The notes beneath the pieces were generated by a model that was not told the origin of the DNA, made no database searches, and was given only the letters and a program-made list of their open reading frames with translations. A stretch of 64,000 nucleotides of DNA. It comes from Mortierella alpina. Its lineage: Eukaryota > Mortierellomycota > Mortierellomycetes > Mortierellales > Mortierellaceae. Each line of letters opens with the position of its first letter. Within the stretch, counting starts at the first letter, position 1. Shown here one piece after another: positions 23,270 to 33,243 of this stretch. The position numbers and the translations under genes were made by a program. The stretch is from positions 1,612,001 to 1,676,000 of the forward strand of contig JANATF010000002.1 in the NCBI GenBank assembly GCA_029449245.1. Direction: 5' to 3'.

Positions 23270-26200
23270 ATGACCATTGTAGACCAGGATTCAAACATGG
23301 ACCTGGAACCCTCCGCAGTCATCCAGGATTCGGTCCCAGTGACCATGTCAAGCCAGACAGCGGACTCCCTCGACCAGCCAGTTCCACCCCATACCTCCAA
23401 TGGCGCAAAGAGCAGGGTCATTGACAATGCCAACACGGCTTCAGCATCCGACGTTGTAGCTACTACAGCGCATCAAAAATCCACGACTCCGTCCCTTTTG
23501 TCTGAAGTAAGCGCTCAGCACAAGACCAACGTGACACCATCTGCAACGGATGTTGACTCAGCCAACAAAGATTCAGATGCAGTAATGATGTCCGTTGGCG
23601 CGAAAGAAGGACGGCAGCACCAGGCAGTGCAGGGCAAAACGGACAGCGCGGACCCAGCATCTGTGGTAGCCGAGTTTGAGGACGGACCTAACGGCGGATA
23701 TTCGCCAAATCACCACTATGCCTCTGCGATCTTTCGGCCCCAACTTGACGACATTGTCTTGGACGAGGATCTTCTCGAGTTTTACGAACGGCTCAAATTC
23801 CTCATATCGCTTTCGCCACTCAAAACAGCCCAGGTTCTCTATGCGTTTTCGTATGCGACAGATCACCTCTCGCTGGAACTTGAGGTGCGCAGATCCGTGC
23901 TGGATATGAATCGAAAGGCGTTTTCGTTCTTCCAGGACAACACGTGGTTCATGGTCGATTTGGAGCCAGAAGCAGATCCCAGCGAGGATGAGGCCTACGA
24001 ATCCTCCGACCCCAAGTTCAAGATTCTCCCTGCACGCCACAGCTTGTTTCCTGCCTTCCAGAACCAATCTCGCCGCCAAGGGACACCTGACTATGCCGCA
24101 CTTCCGTATTACTACCACGAACAACCCTATGGATCCTATGGACATCCACATGGCTACCCTCCTTACTACATGCCACCTCCAAGGCCAACTTACTATGACG
24201 GACCAGCTACAACATCGGGACCCACCGCAGCAACATCCTCGCAGCAGGAAGACGAGGTTTGGGGAAATCAGGATGATTATCGGCACATGGATCATGAACG
24301 TCATGGCAAGAGCAGTGGACATGACTCAAGGCCCAGCAAACGTCGGCATTCGAGGGAAGGGGCACATGGCTCGTCCAGATCGAGTCTACACGAGTCAAAG
24401 AAAATAAGACAGGATCTAGACTCTGCAATATCTTCAAGATCCCGACACAATCAGGAAACAGCAGGAAAGCTTTCCTCCTTGGAACCAACCTCACCCCGTC
24501 AGTCTTCCTCTGCTCAACACGGTTCTGAAAAGCATCGGGAAAAAAACCGAGAGCGAGAGCACGATCCGGAGCGGGAGATTGCTCGTTTGGAGCGCCGTCT
24601 GGCCCGAAAGATGTTGAAATACCCTGGCAAGTACCGTCATCGTGCAGAGGATCTGGTTGCCTCATCGGAAGCCAGAGCAAAGGAGGGAGCCGCTTTAGAA
24701 AACCCTGCGCGTGGTCGAACACTCAAAGTCACATTGGTGCAGTCATCAAAACCGTCTTCATCGTCCTTGACGCAGCCTTCGTCAGCGGAAGGATCGAGCT
24801 TTGACCGACCCAAACCGTTACACGGATGGATTCCACCTGCGGACCAAATAGAAGGCACGGCGGGTGCTCCGTCGTCAGCCTCGGCAGTACACCGTAGCAT
24901 ACGGCCCTCTGATCCCGATGCGTCCACAGGCGCTGACGGCAGTACTAGCGCTCCCGGGGCTGCCGCTGGGCAGGTGAGTGTTCAGCCACTTACCCCAAGG
25001 AAATCAAAGCAGCCTCTTCAAGCCGCACCCACTCAAGGAACCTCTAGTGGAAGTGGTCAGGGAACAGCGCAAGACAACACTGCCCTCTATACGGACAAGT
25101 CAGAGGAAAAGCTCAAGAAAGGAACGTGGACCGCGGCGGAGGAAGAGATTTTGTTAGAAGCTGTAAGGGACTTGACAAGCGAGAACTGGCATGCTGTAGC
25201 CATGAAGGTCCCGGGACGAAACGCCAAGCAGTGCATGCAAAAGTGGCAAACGGATCTCGATCCTCAAATCAATCGTCTGCCCTGGACTGCCGCCGAGGAC
25301 GAAAAGCTGGTCGAGGCCTATCATACGTTCGGAAACGCATGGCAGCAGATTGCAAAGATGGTCGAGACAAGGACCTGGTATCAGTGCTATAACCGAGTCC
25401 GTGCCAAGAGTGTCAAGACCAAGATCATGGAGACTGTGGGCACTCATCCAGCTAGTATTGCGGCAGGACGTGCAGGTATGGCAGGAGGTTTGGCTGGTCA
25501 GCGCAGTGGATCCGTTGGAGCGGCATCAGGGTCCTCGAGCGGAACAAGCAATGGTCCAAGACGAGGATCCAAGGATATTCAACCTTTGCAGCCCTCGACA
25601 CAGACGCAGCAATCTCAACAATCGCAGCAGCCTCAGCAAACACAGCGGCCTCAGCAGTCGCAGCAATCACAGCAACCTCAGCATTCGCAACAGTCGCAGC
25701 AGACGCAGCAACCCAAGAAGCTGCCGCAACCTCAGTCGCCTCAACAACCCCAGCAACGGGGTAACCAACCCTTGCCGGCAACGACTCATTCTGAGTCGAG
25801 GCAGGTGCCAAGCAGTCAAACACCAACATCGCACTCAGCAGGGTCGTCTGCGGAAAAGTCGATTCACATCGTTAATGAGGCGAGTGCCTCCCGAGGATCA
25901 TATAACGCGCCCAATCCCGGGCGGTCACCAGAATTGTCTTATGTTGGATACAAGCCGGGTCCAACGTCGCAGATGCTGACGCATCACACACAGCAGCAAA
26001 CACAGTCGCCTCAGCAACTGCCTCAACCACACCAGCAACTACAGCAGCCGCAGCAACAGCAACAGCCACAGAAGCAACACCTAGCGCATCAGGCACCGCC
26101 TCAACATCCACAGCATCAGCAGCATGGGGGATCCTGGTCAAAGCAGGTAACTATTAGGCATTGCTAGGATAATGTCGTCCATCACTTGCCATATTATGGC

Positions 26201-27395
26201 AGTTAGCTAACATTTTTCAATGGCTTCACTCTCGCAGGCTCCATCGCCTGTCAATCAGGCGAGCGCACCACAGGTTGAATACCACTCACCTAAGCACCCA
26301 GCTCAGCAGCAGCAAGCAATGCAACATCGCTCTCAAATATCATCAGCCCAGTCCCAACCACACTCGCCGTCGTTGTCAGCTCAGCAGCATTCTCACGAAT
26401 CGCAGATGCCTTCACCAGGTCCAAGTGGTCACGCCAATGTCAACAGCGGAGCAGGCCTTGGCATTCAAGGTGCCAATACCCATGTATACAACACGCAGCA
26501 GAGCCCACATCCAAAGCAGCAAGGCACCCATTATCGTCAGTTGTCGTCGAGTGGTAAGCCAGTGCCTCATACTCCCCCACCTCTATCACGACAGGGACAA
26601 GGACAGTCAGCCATGATCTCATCATCGACACAGCCTTCGCCAGTCGCCCCAACCCAGGCTTCCTCCCCATCGGCACCGTCTACAGCGATGATGCATCATC
26701 ATCAATCCCAGGCGCCGCATTCGTCACAGCCGCCAGTGCATTCTCAGTATCCTCAGGGTCATCGGCCCCCAGTGGGACAAAAGAGCCACAGCTACTCTTC
26801 AGGATCGGTGCAGCACTTGCCACCACACGTACAGCCACAAGGTTCTCAATCTCAGTCTCAGCCACAGTCGCCGTACCAGAGTCAGCATCAGCAGGGTGCC
26901 CAGTTTAGTCCATCGAACAGCATGTATGCCAATGGTCATCAGAAGGTGTCCAGTTACAGCGGATCACCCATGGGATCCGCCCCTGCATCCTCGCCATCCT
27001 CGCAAGCAGGTACGCCTCAGCACCAACCACAGGTGTCATTCCAGCATCAGCACCAGTTGCAGCAAGGGAGCCACTCCCAGGCGTTCGGCGCATCTCCCCC
27101 GACAGGTTCAGGGGCCATGAAAATGGTGTCTGGTGGCGGCACACCGGTGCCTAGCATCTCGACTTTTGCAGCACCACCTTTAGCGCCTCCATTGTTGTCG
27201 CCGACGATCGCGTCTTCTCCGACAGGGTTTATCTCTACGTCCGCATTGTTGATGATGGCTCGGAACGCTCAAGCATCCACGTCATCCTCGTCGAGCCCAG
27301 CGTCCAATCCGAATTCTCCATCGTCTGGGCCTGGTCAGATCCCGTCTTCGAGTATCCCTGCCCCGCCGGGTGGAGGCAATGGTCCTACGAATTAG
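23270..27395 (+). CDS. Myb/SANT-domain protein with two tandem repeats and long Gln/Ser/Pro-rich tail
   Basis: Probable nuclear DNA- or chromatin-binding protein. Exon 1 (23270-26146) and exon 2 (26238-27395) flank a 91-bp intron and give 1344 aa. An N-terminal conserved-looking segment at about residues 140-225 (DEDLLEFYERLKFLI, AQVLYAFSYATDHL) is followed by a basic/acidic region with EREIARLERRLARKMLKYPG. Two Myb/SANT repeats lie at about 613-715: GTWTAAEEEILLEAV...ENWHAVAMKVPGR and LPWTAAEDEKLVEAYHTF...AWQQIAKMV, with the spaced Trp residues of R2R3-type Myb repeats. The rest, including exon 2, is low-complexity QQ/QS/HP repeats. The start is the first in-frame ATG (23270); the upstream open frame begins with a non-ATG codon. 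Specific orthology is not assigned. Confidence 0.88.
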
Positions 27396-28523
27396 TGGGG
27401 CATTTTATACGTCCTTTATTGTACAGCAACCTGCTTAATGCAATCCAACAAGCAAGAAGAAAGAAAGAAAAAAAGGCATGAATGTTCAATAAATTCCCTA
27501 ATCATTTGGATTCAAAGACAGTTACATTTTCGAGGAAACTCTGATCCTAGATTGTAGTTAGCACTAAGTCCATTGCCGAAACCTGTTCGAGGCAGGGGGC
27601 AGGAACTCGTAGGTCTTGGTCGCAGGCAGATCGATCTTGCGATAGAATACAGTACACTATAGCCAAGCAAAGCCAAAGCGAATACACTTGGATATCCTTG
27701 TCCACAGGTCGAATCAAATAAAATTAAACATATTTATAAGGATCGATCGAGCCGACATCGAAGGATCATAAAAGCAAGTCTCCATGAGCGTGAGGCCGCC
27801 ACAAACCAGCTACTGCCTGTCCTTCAGCGTACCTTGTCGTTTTCCGACTACGTTTTCTGACGTTTTCTTGGTTCTTGCCTGCCCTTGATTCCTGCTTGCC
27901 TTCGCTGGACCACCTTTCTTTCCCCTGCAGCCCCTCGATATTCGGCTTCAATCTTTTTTCCTGCATCCCCTTGGGTTTACAGGTCACACCTCCATCTGCA
28001 CACCTCAGTCATTGCTATTCCTACTCCCAATCTGTGCTTGATTTTTTGTTCAATTGTCATGTTATTAGGGGTATCAATCCTAGGCAGAGCATTTTGTAAC
28101 ATGTACGTGTTTGTAAACACATCTGCTCCCGAGGTTGTGTGTTTTGCGTGAATGCTCGTCAAAACATGACGTGTTTGAGTTCAGAATAATTTTGCAAACA
28201 CGTCCTCAAAGTCTTGGTTTGTAACCCCCTATTATTATAACCCTCTGAACGTATATAAAGAACGGCACACCTGTCCAAACCCGCTGCAGCACTCTCTCAA
28301 CACTCGATAGAACCACAGCAAGCAATGTTAATGTCCACATAATCCGCCATATGATTAATCTCACTCACTGAACTTTTTCAAGAACGACAGAGATTCCTAT
28401 CAAAGATACAGGGCAACGCACTTAAAACCTCGCAATATATCTCTCAGAATAATACCACAGAGCAGTGGAAAGTTCCGCAAGACGTTCACACATCCGGCCC
28501 CTCTCAATTACCTCTCGTACACA
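27396..28523. other. Intergenic region and promoter of small secreted-protein gene
   Basis: About 1.1 kb without a supported ORF. It contains A/T-rich blocks at about 27700-27760 and the TATA element described separately. A short upstream ATG at 28324 opens a five-codon ORF in the probable leader. Confidence 0.55.
28252..28258 (+). promoter_or_regulatory. TATA box upstream of secreted-protein gene
   Basis: TATATAA within GTATATAAAGAA, the clearest TATA element in the window. It lies about 270 bp before the spliced ATG option at 28524 and 390 bp before the ATG at 28641, so the transcript would have a long leader. Confidence 0.55.
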
Positions 28524-28640
28524 ATGGGCACACGTAACAGCCTCGACAATGTATGTATATTTTCTTCAGCAAATATGGTAGGCTGAGGATGAGCTGATGC
28601 CTAACGCTTCCCATCTATGTCTCCTTGTAAACATTGATCA

Positions 28641-29015
28641 ATGAAGTCTAGAGCCATTCTGCTCCTACTTTGGATACTATGCTTGTGTTGTGTTGCCTCC
28701 TCTAGCACAATAACTTTGGGGGGGCAGGACAACAATAGGCCAATCGATGCAAGTTTAGGAGATCTTGTCGTAGTACAACTTGTCGCCACCATTGAGAACA
28801 ACGTAAAGTGGTCCTACTCCCCGCCAGTTTCATCTGACGAGAGTGTTTTAAGAAGACAGGCAAGCGGCTCGGCACCTGGTGGTGGAGCCTTCGGTAAATT
28901 TGAAGCTGTACAGAGCGGCACGGCTACCATAAGTTCTAGACGTTCCTGTATACCATCTGGGTCTGTCTGTCCAGACCTCATCGCAGAATGGCAGGTTAAC
29001 GTTAGGGTCACATAG
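28641..29015 (+). CDS. Small secreted protein (124 aa) with signal peptide; bacterial-type beta domain suspected
   Basis: The ORF begins MKSRAILLLLWILCLCCVAS, a classical signal peptide, then a compact domain of about 100 aa: an NRPIDASLGDLVVVQLVATI strand region, WSYSPPVSSDESVLRR, GGGAFGKFEAVQSGTATI, a C-X6-C pair (CIPSGSVC) and WQVNVRVT at the end. The pattern (G-D-xx-V-x-L, W, D-x-x-V-L, F-x-A-xx-G-T-A-x-I, paired Cys, W-x-V-x-V) recalls small secreted proteins common in actinobacteria and, more weakly, chagasin/I42 cysteine-protease inhibitors. That is from memory of the pattern, not a search. A spliced start is also possible: ATG at 28524, donor GTATGT at 28551, branch CCTAAC, acceptor AAG ending 28646, giving MGTRNSLDN before SRAILL in frame. 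Confidence 0.75.
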   Translation: MKSRAILLLLWILCLCCVASSSTITLGGQDNNRPIDASLGDLVVVQLVATIENNVKWSYSPPVSSDESVLRRQASGSAPGGGAFGKFEAVQSGTATISSRRSCIPSGSVCPDLIAEWQVNVRVT

Positions 29016-29551
29016 TCCAGGGCGAGCACATGCAAATAAATTGAGTGTGAGGATCAGGACCAGGCGTGTTAGGTGCCGCGCAATGTTAAGGCGAAACATG
29101 ACGAGCACTCGGCGAAGAGTGATTCCTCACGCCGTTTACAACAGGACTGACGGAAATAAAAATACGGCCGAGATTCAGCAAGGGTGATCGAGGAACAACA
29201 GCACAGCCTCATCCAGACGCGAGCTGTGTGTTCTCGACCGCAGAGAAAGACGTTTCTTTTAGGCCGTTTCTTTTCTCGACCACAGCCACCGTCGTGAAAT
29301 AATGGGTTTACAGTTTTTTGTAATTTGTATACTCTTGTGTTGTGAGTATGAAATCGTGTAGATACTACTATTTCAAGGGCTTTTTGCACGGCTGATGAGT
29401 TACTTGCGGTATATTGCGATATATATTTCTTTGCTTCTGAGAGGGTATTTGCATTCGGCATGGATAAGCAATAAAGGTCGTTAAGGAAGAGGGAAAGAAA
29501 AAAAATACAAATGAGAGAAAAAGACGTGGGGGTTTTTTTCCTCCAAGGTGA
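29016..29551. other. Convergent intergenic region
   Basis: 536 bp between the secreted-protein gene (plus) and the MGRN1-like gene (minus), which converge. A-rich runs near 29500 read as T-rich on the minus strand. No gene seen. Confidence 0.6.
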
Positions 29552-32500
29552 CTAAAGTCGTGTTCGTGTGGCCGTGTTTGAAGCAGCAGTGGAGGTTGGG
29601 GTCGGCACCATGGCAAACTCTGGTTTTTGTGTGGGTGTAGATGCAATATGTAACAGGGCTTGGAAGACTTTGAAAGCAGAAAGATGAAAAGGAAGAGAGA
29701 AAAGAAACGAAAAATCGTCCAGTGTCAGAAAAGGCCGTTAGAACATCTGGGTCCTCAGCGATCGACAGAAAAAAAAAAAAAGGCGCGCCTTCTTACCTTG
29801 GCGACAAATGGGACACCGCTGCGGAGCGCGTCTCCGAAGAACATCACCACACTCGCTACAGATACAAAAGTGTCTGCAAGGCAGAACGATCGTATCCTTG
29901 ACATCCGACAGACAGATCACGCACTCTGGCGCGTCCAGCAAGACCAAATTCCGCTCCTGTTCTTCTTCCGTCTCGGCATCCGCGTCTGCATCTGCATCCG
30001 CGTCAGCCTCAACAAGTGTCTCGACTGGTGGACCACCATCCCTTTCTTCCTCTATTGCAATCGTCTCATAAGCTTCACCATTAGACATGATTCCTCTTGG
30101 CGCTGCGCTCAAAGATGTTGACTTCAAAGATTCGTCCGACATCCTGCCATGGTTGTTCTCTCCCGAAGCAGCCATAGAGGAGGTCGACACCATTGAGAAT
30201 CGGTGCTGGCCATTCGTTACGCCTTCCCTGCCTTCAGAGTCCGCCACCTCTAGACCTGCGACCACGCCTCCACTCGACACGGGCCGGCTATACGAAAGAA
30301 CGGGGCTCTTGCTATCTATATTTTTCCTGGAATTTTTTCGCTTCTTGGGTCGATCCATGGTCAGCTCGTTCACTCGACTGGCAATGGACTCTGCTCGACT
30401 CAATCTTGACATGGAGCGCGATAACGACGGTGAAGCCTTAATCGTGCCGCTGACACCGCCGGTGCCTCGATCTTGTTGCTGTTCCTGCTGCTGAGTGGCT
30501 AAAGATACATTGCCTTGCGACTTTTCGGTGCTCTTCGGGTTGCTGGTGCGTTCAGTTGCCTTTGGAAGTTTCGAGGGCGGAGCTATTGAATCCGTAAATC
30601 CGTATATTTCTTGGATCAAGTAGTTGGTCGAGTTGATCCAGACCTTTTGCTTCATGACTTTGATCTCAAAGCCTCCCTCGGAGCTAATGTTGAAACAGGC
30701 AAACGTCGAGATGGCCTGGTTGTTGACCAGGTACAAGCCTGGAGAGTCCACTTCTGGTGTTGGTAAGCTGCGAACTGGACCTAACGTGAGCCGGTAGTAG
30801 TTGGTTAGTATAGAAGGAAGGGGTTTAGTCCTGTTTTTAAAAAATAAAGGAGAGAGACAAAACAAACATAAACAACATGCCTGTTGCATTGTATTCCTTG
30901 GTTGCCTCAATCAAAATGACAAGCGGGTAATACTGGTCCTCCATGATAGCCTTGTACGCATCATCATCGTCGTTCAAGCTTGGGTAAGAGGTGCCTGTGG
31001 TGGGGTACTTCTTTCCATCCTTATACGACGACTTTTTGCTGCTGTTCTTCTTCCCAAATCTCAGTTTTCGTCCGTGACCTCCTCCTACTCGTGCGCCATC
31101 ACCAGCTTCGCCATCGTTGTTGTGGTTGTCTCCTGCTTCGGGTTGATCCTCGTCAACGTTGTTGTGATGATCCGTGAGGGGTTGGTGAAGTTGCTGCCAT
31201 TGCTTTTGATTCCGCTTCTGGAACATTCGCATGGAGGTCGACGGAAGACCCTGCATAGTCAACTCGGGCAAGGACATGGTGTAGAGCGGCAAGATGGGCG
31301 AGATGAAACGCTGGTTCATCCCTGCAGGGAAGTGATATGCTGTTGGCTGTGGCAGATGGTGAAGACGTCTCAGACGGAAGCCCAAATCACCATCCTCTTC
31401 CATTTCCTTGACCACCCAAAACAGTTTGACATCGCATGGTGTGAGAGAATCGAAACAAAAATCCAGTCTGTAGTTCGGTCGGAGGTGCGAGGGTGGTGGG
31501 ATCGAGGGGTCGTTTGAAAGGGTAAAGTTCTTGGCGAGACGAAGCGTACTCTTTTTCAAGTTGATGTTGCAAGCCAGCGCTGTAGGAGAGCGATTTGTCG
31601 GTTGCTAGAGTAAACAAAAGGCAAAAGGTCGACAAAGGGGTTAGTTGGGTATCCTTCACGTTGCAAGGCTTCTATACCAGGACTTTGAAGTATACACAAG
31701 GTGCCGTGTACGGCTCAGAGGATGATAAGGGATGCACTTACCATCTCCCGCACAATGCCTTCATGTCCATAGTCAATGTCTGTATCATTATCTTCCTTTG
31801 CTCTGTCAAGATTGTCGTCCTCGTCCTCGTCTTCAATATCAACCCAGCCACCTTCAACATCATCCAACTCCTGCTCCAGTACAGATAGGTCTAATGTTCC
31901 TGCGCGCTGGACCTCAGTCAGCAATGGGTTCACGTTCAGACCCGAAATTAGGTTGTAGAGATTACTGTTCCTGTACAGTTGGTCCTGTGCTCTATCCGCA
32001 GCACTAGGAAACAGGCCACCATGATGCCCACCGCCGACTCCAGTCCCGGCACCCATATCGACGCCTAAACCTCCGTTCGAAGAAAATGTGCCTCCACCAG
32101 CGCTTACGCCTCCGAATCCAGAGATGGCAGAGGGTAGAATAAAGTCGTTAAGTGAGAGCTGTTGTCCTCCGACAGTTGAGTGAGACGAGAGTTGCTGCTG
32201 CTGCTGCTGTTGTTGTTGTTGTTGATGTTGCAACTGTTGTTGTTGTTGCTGCTGCTGACGAAGTTGTTGTTGCCAGTACTCTTGCCTCTGCTGTTGTTCA
32301 AGCTGCTGCTCAATCTGTCTTTGTAACTGCAACTGTGCGGGACTCTGTTCGATGACAGGATGGAACGCAGGTCCAAAGTACAGTGGATGATGATCGTATC
32401 CATTCTCGCCAGTTCTACCTTCTCCTCCGTCCAGCAGACTATCGTCATCGTCCTCATCATCATCATCTTCCTCACCCTCGTCATGGTGTCGGTCTAGGTC

Positions 32501-32779
32501 CTCGTCCGTGTCGTCGTCCAGAGAATCAAGGTCGTCCTCGTCGCCTTGGTATCTCTCTTGGCCTTGGGATTCGACATCGTAGGCAGCAGCAGCCGCCGTA
32601 CGGGACCGTGTCCGCTGGGGTCCTCGCCGACTCCTGTCTCCATTTCTACTCTGCTGTGTCCGATGGCGGCGCCGGCGTGGTTGTCCCTGTGGATTGGGCT
32701 GTTGCCGTGTCGCGAGTGCGGCGCCCTGGGTCCGTACCCAGTCCGCGCCTGAGCTTAGGGACGAGCTGACGGCGCCCAT
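29552..32779 (-). CDS. RING E3 ubiquitin ligase of the MGRN1/RNF157 type
   Basis: Likely attaches ubiquitin to membrane-linked targets. Exons on the minus strand are 32779-31742, 31604-30881, 30780-29797 and 29667-29552, giving 953 aa. The start [10 protein letters not shown] fits the N-myristoylation consensus (Gly2, Ser6), as in animal MGRN1. Exon 1 is dominated by Asp/Glu and polyQ low complexity. The MGRN1 core follows: [32 protein letters not shown], then [31 protein letters not shown] and LIQEIYGF. The RING at about residues 874-914 is CVICLSD...[16 protein letters not shown]...CPICRQ, followed by VFQALLHI, the short C-terminal helix of this family. Intron 2 (30880-30781) uses a GC donor with a TACTAAC branch site. 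Exon 1 expansions are much longer than in animal relatives. Confidence 0.85.
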
Positions 32780-33243
32780 GGAATGGCAGTCGCTAGAGTG
32801 GCGGGGTTGGGATGAGCGTGGAGATGGAAGCCGACAGCCAGGAGGAGAATGAAGAAGGGATGAGCAAAAAGGAAGAGAGGACGAAGGATGGAGTGCTTCC
32901 ACCAGGTCAGCAGAATGCGAGAAATGGGCTGCAACAAAGGATGGCAGCAGAGATGACACAGCTCGCGACCAGTTGATGGTGTCGGCGTGAGTGGGAAAGA
33001 AAAGAGTCGCGTGGATTGCAAACGCAGGAGAGTGGGAGAGTGATTGGGAGAGTGAGAGAGAGAGTGAGAGAGAGAAAAGAGAGAGCAAAGTGAGAGATGC
33101 AGCAGATGGGCTGTTGAGGAGAGGTGATGTCACTCGCCATGGCGCCCTCTTTTTTTTTCTTTTTTTTTTTAGATTTTTGTGCTCTAGTGCTACAGTGCTA
33201 CAATGCGCATATCCTATCATCGCACTACACCTGTGCACACTCC
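32780..33243. other. Intergenic: promoter/leader of MGRN1-like gene
   Basis: 464 bp between same-strand genes. The plus strand is GA-rich at 33030-33110, which reads as a CT-rich leader for the minus-strand gene. Poly-T runs at 33151-33170 follow the HRD1 stop region. No further gene is supported. Confidence 0.6.

Noticed and set aside
25600-26140. Gln-rich repeats in the Myb-like gene considered as a tandem DNA repeat
   Set aside because: CAG and CAA are mixed with other codons and no fixed DNA unit is conserved; it is ordinary protein low complexity.
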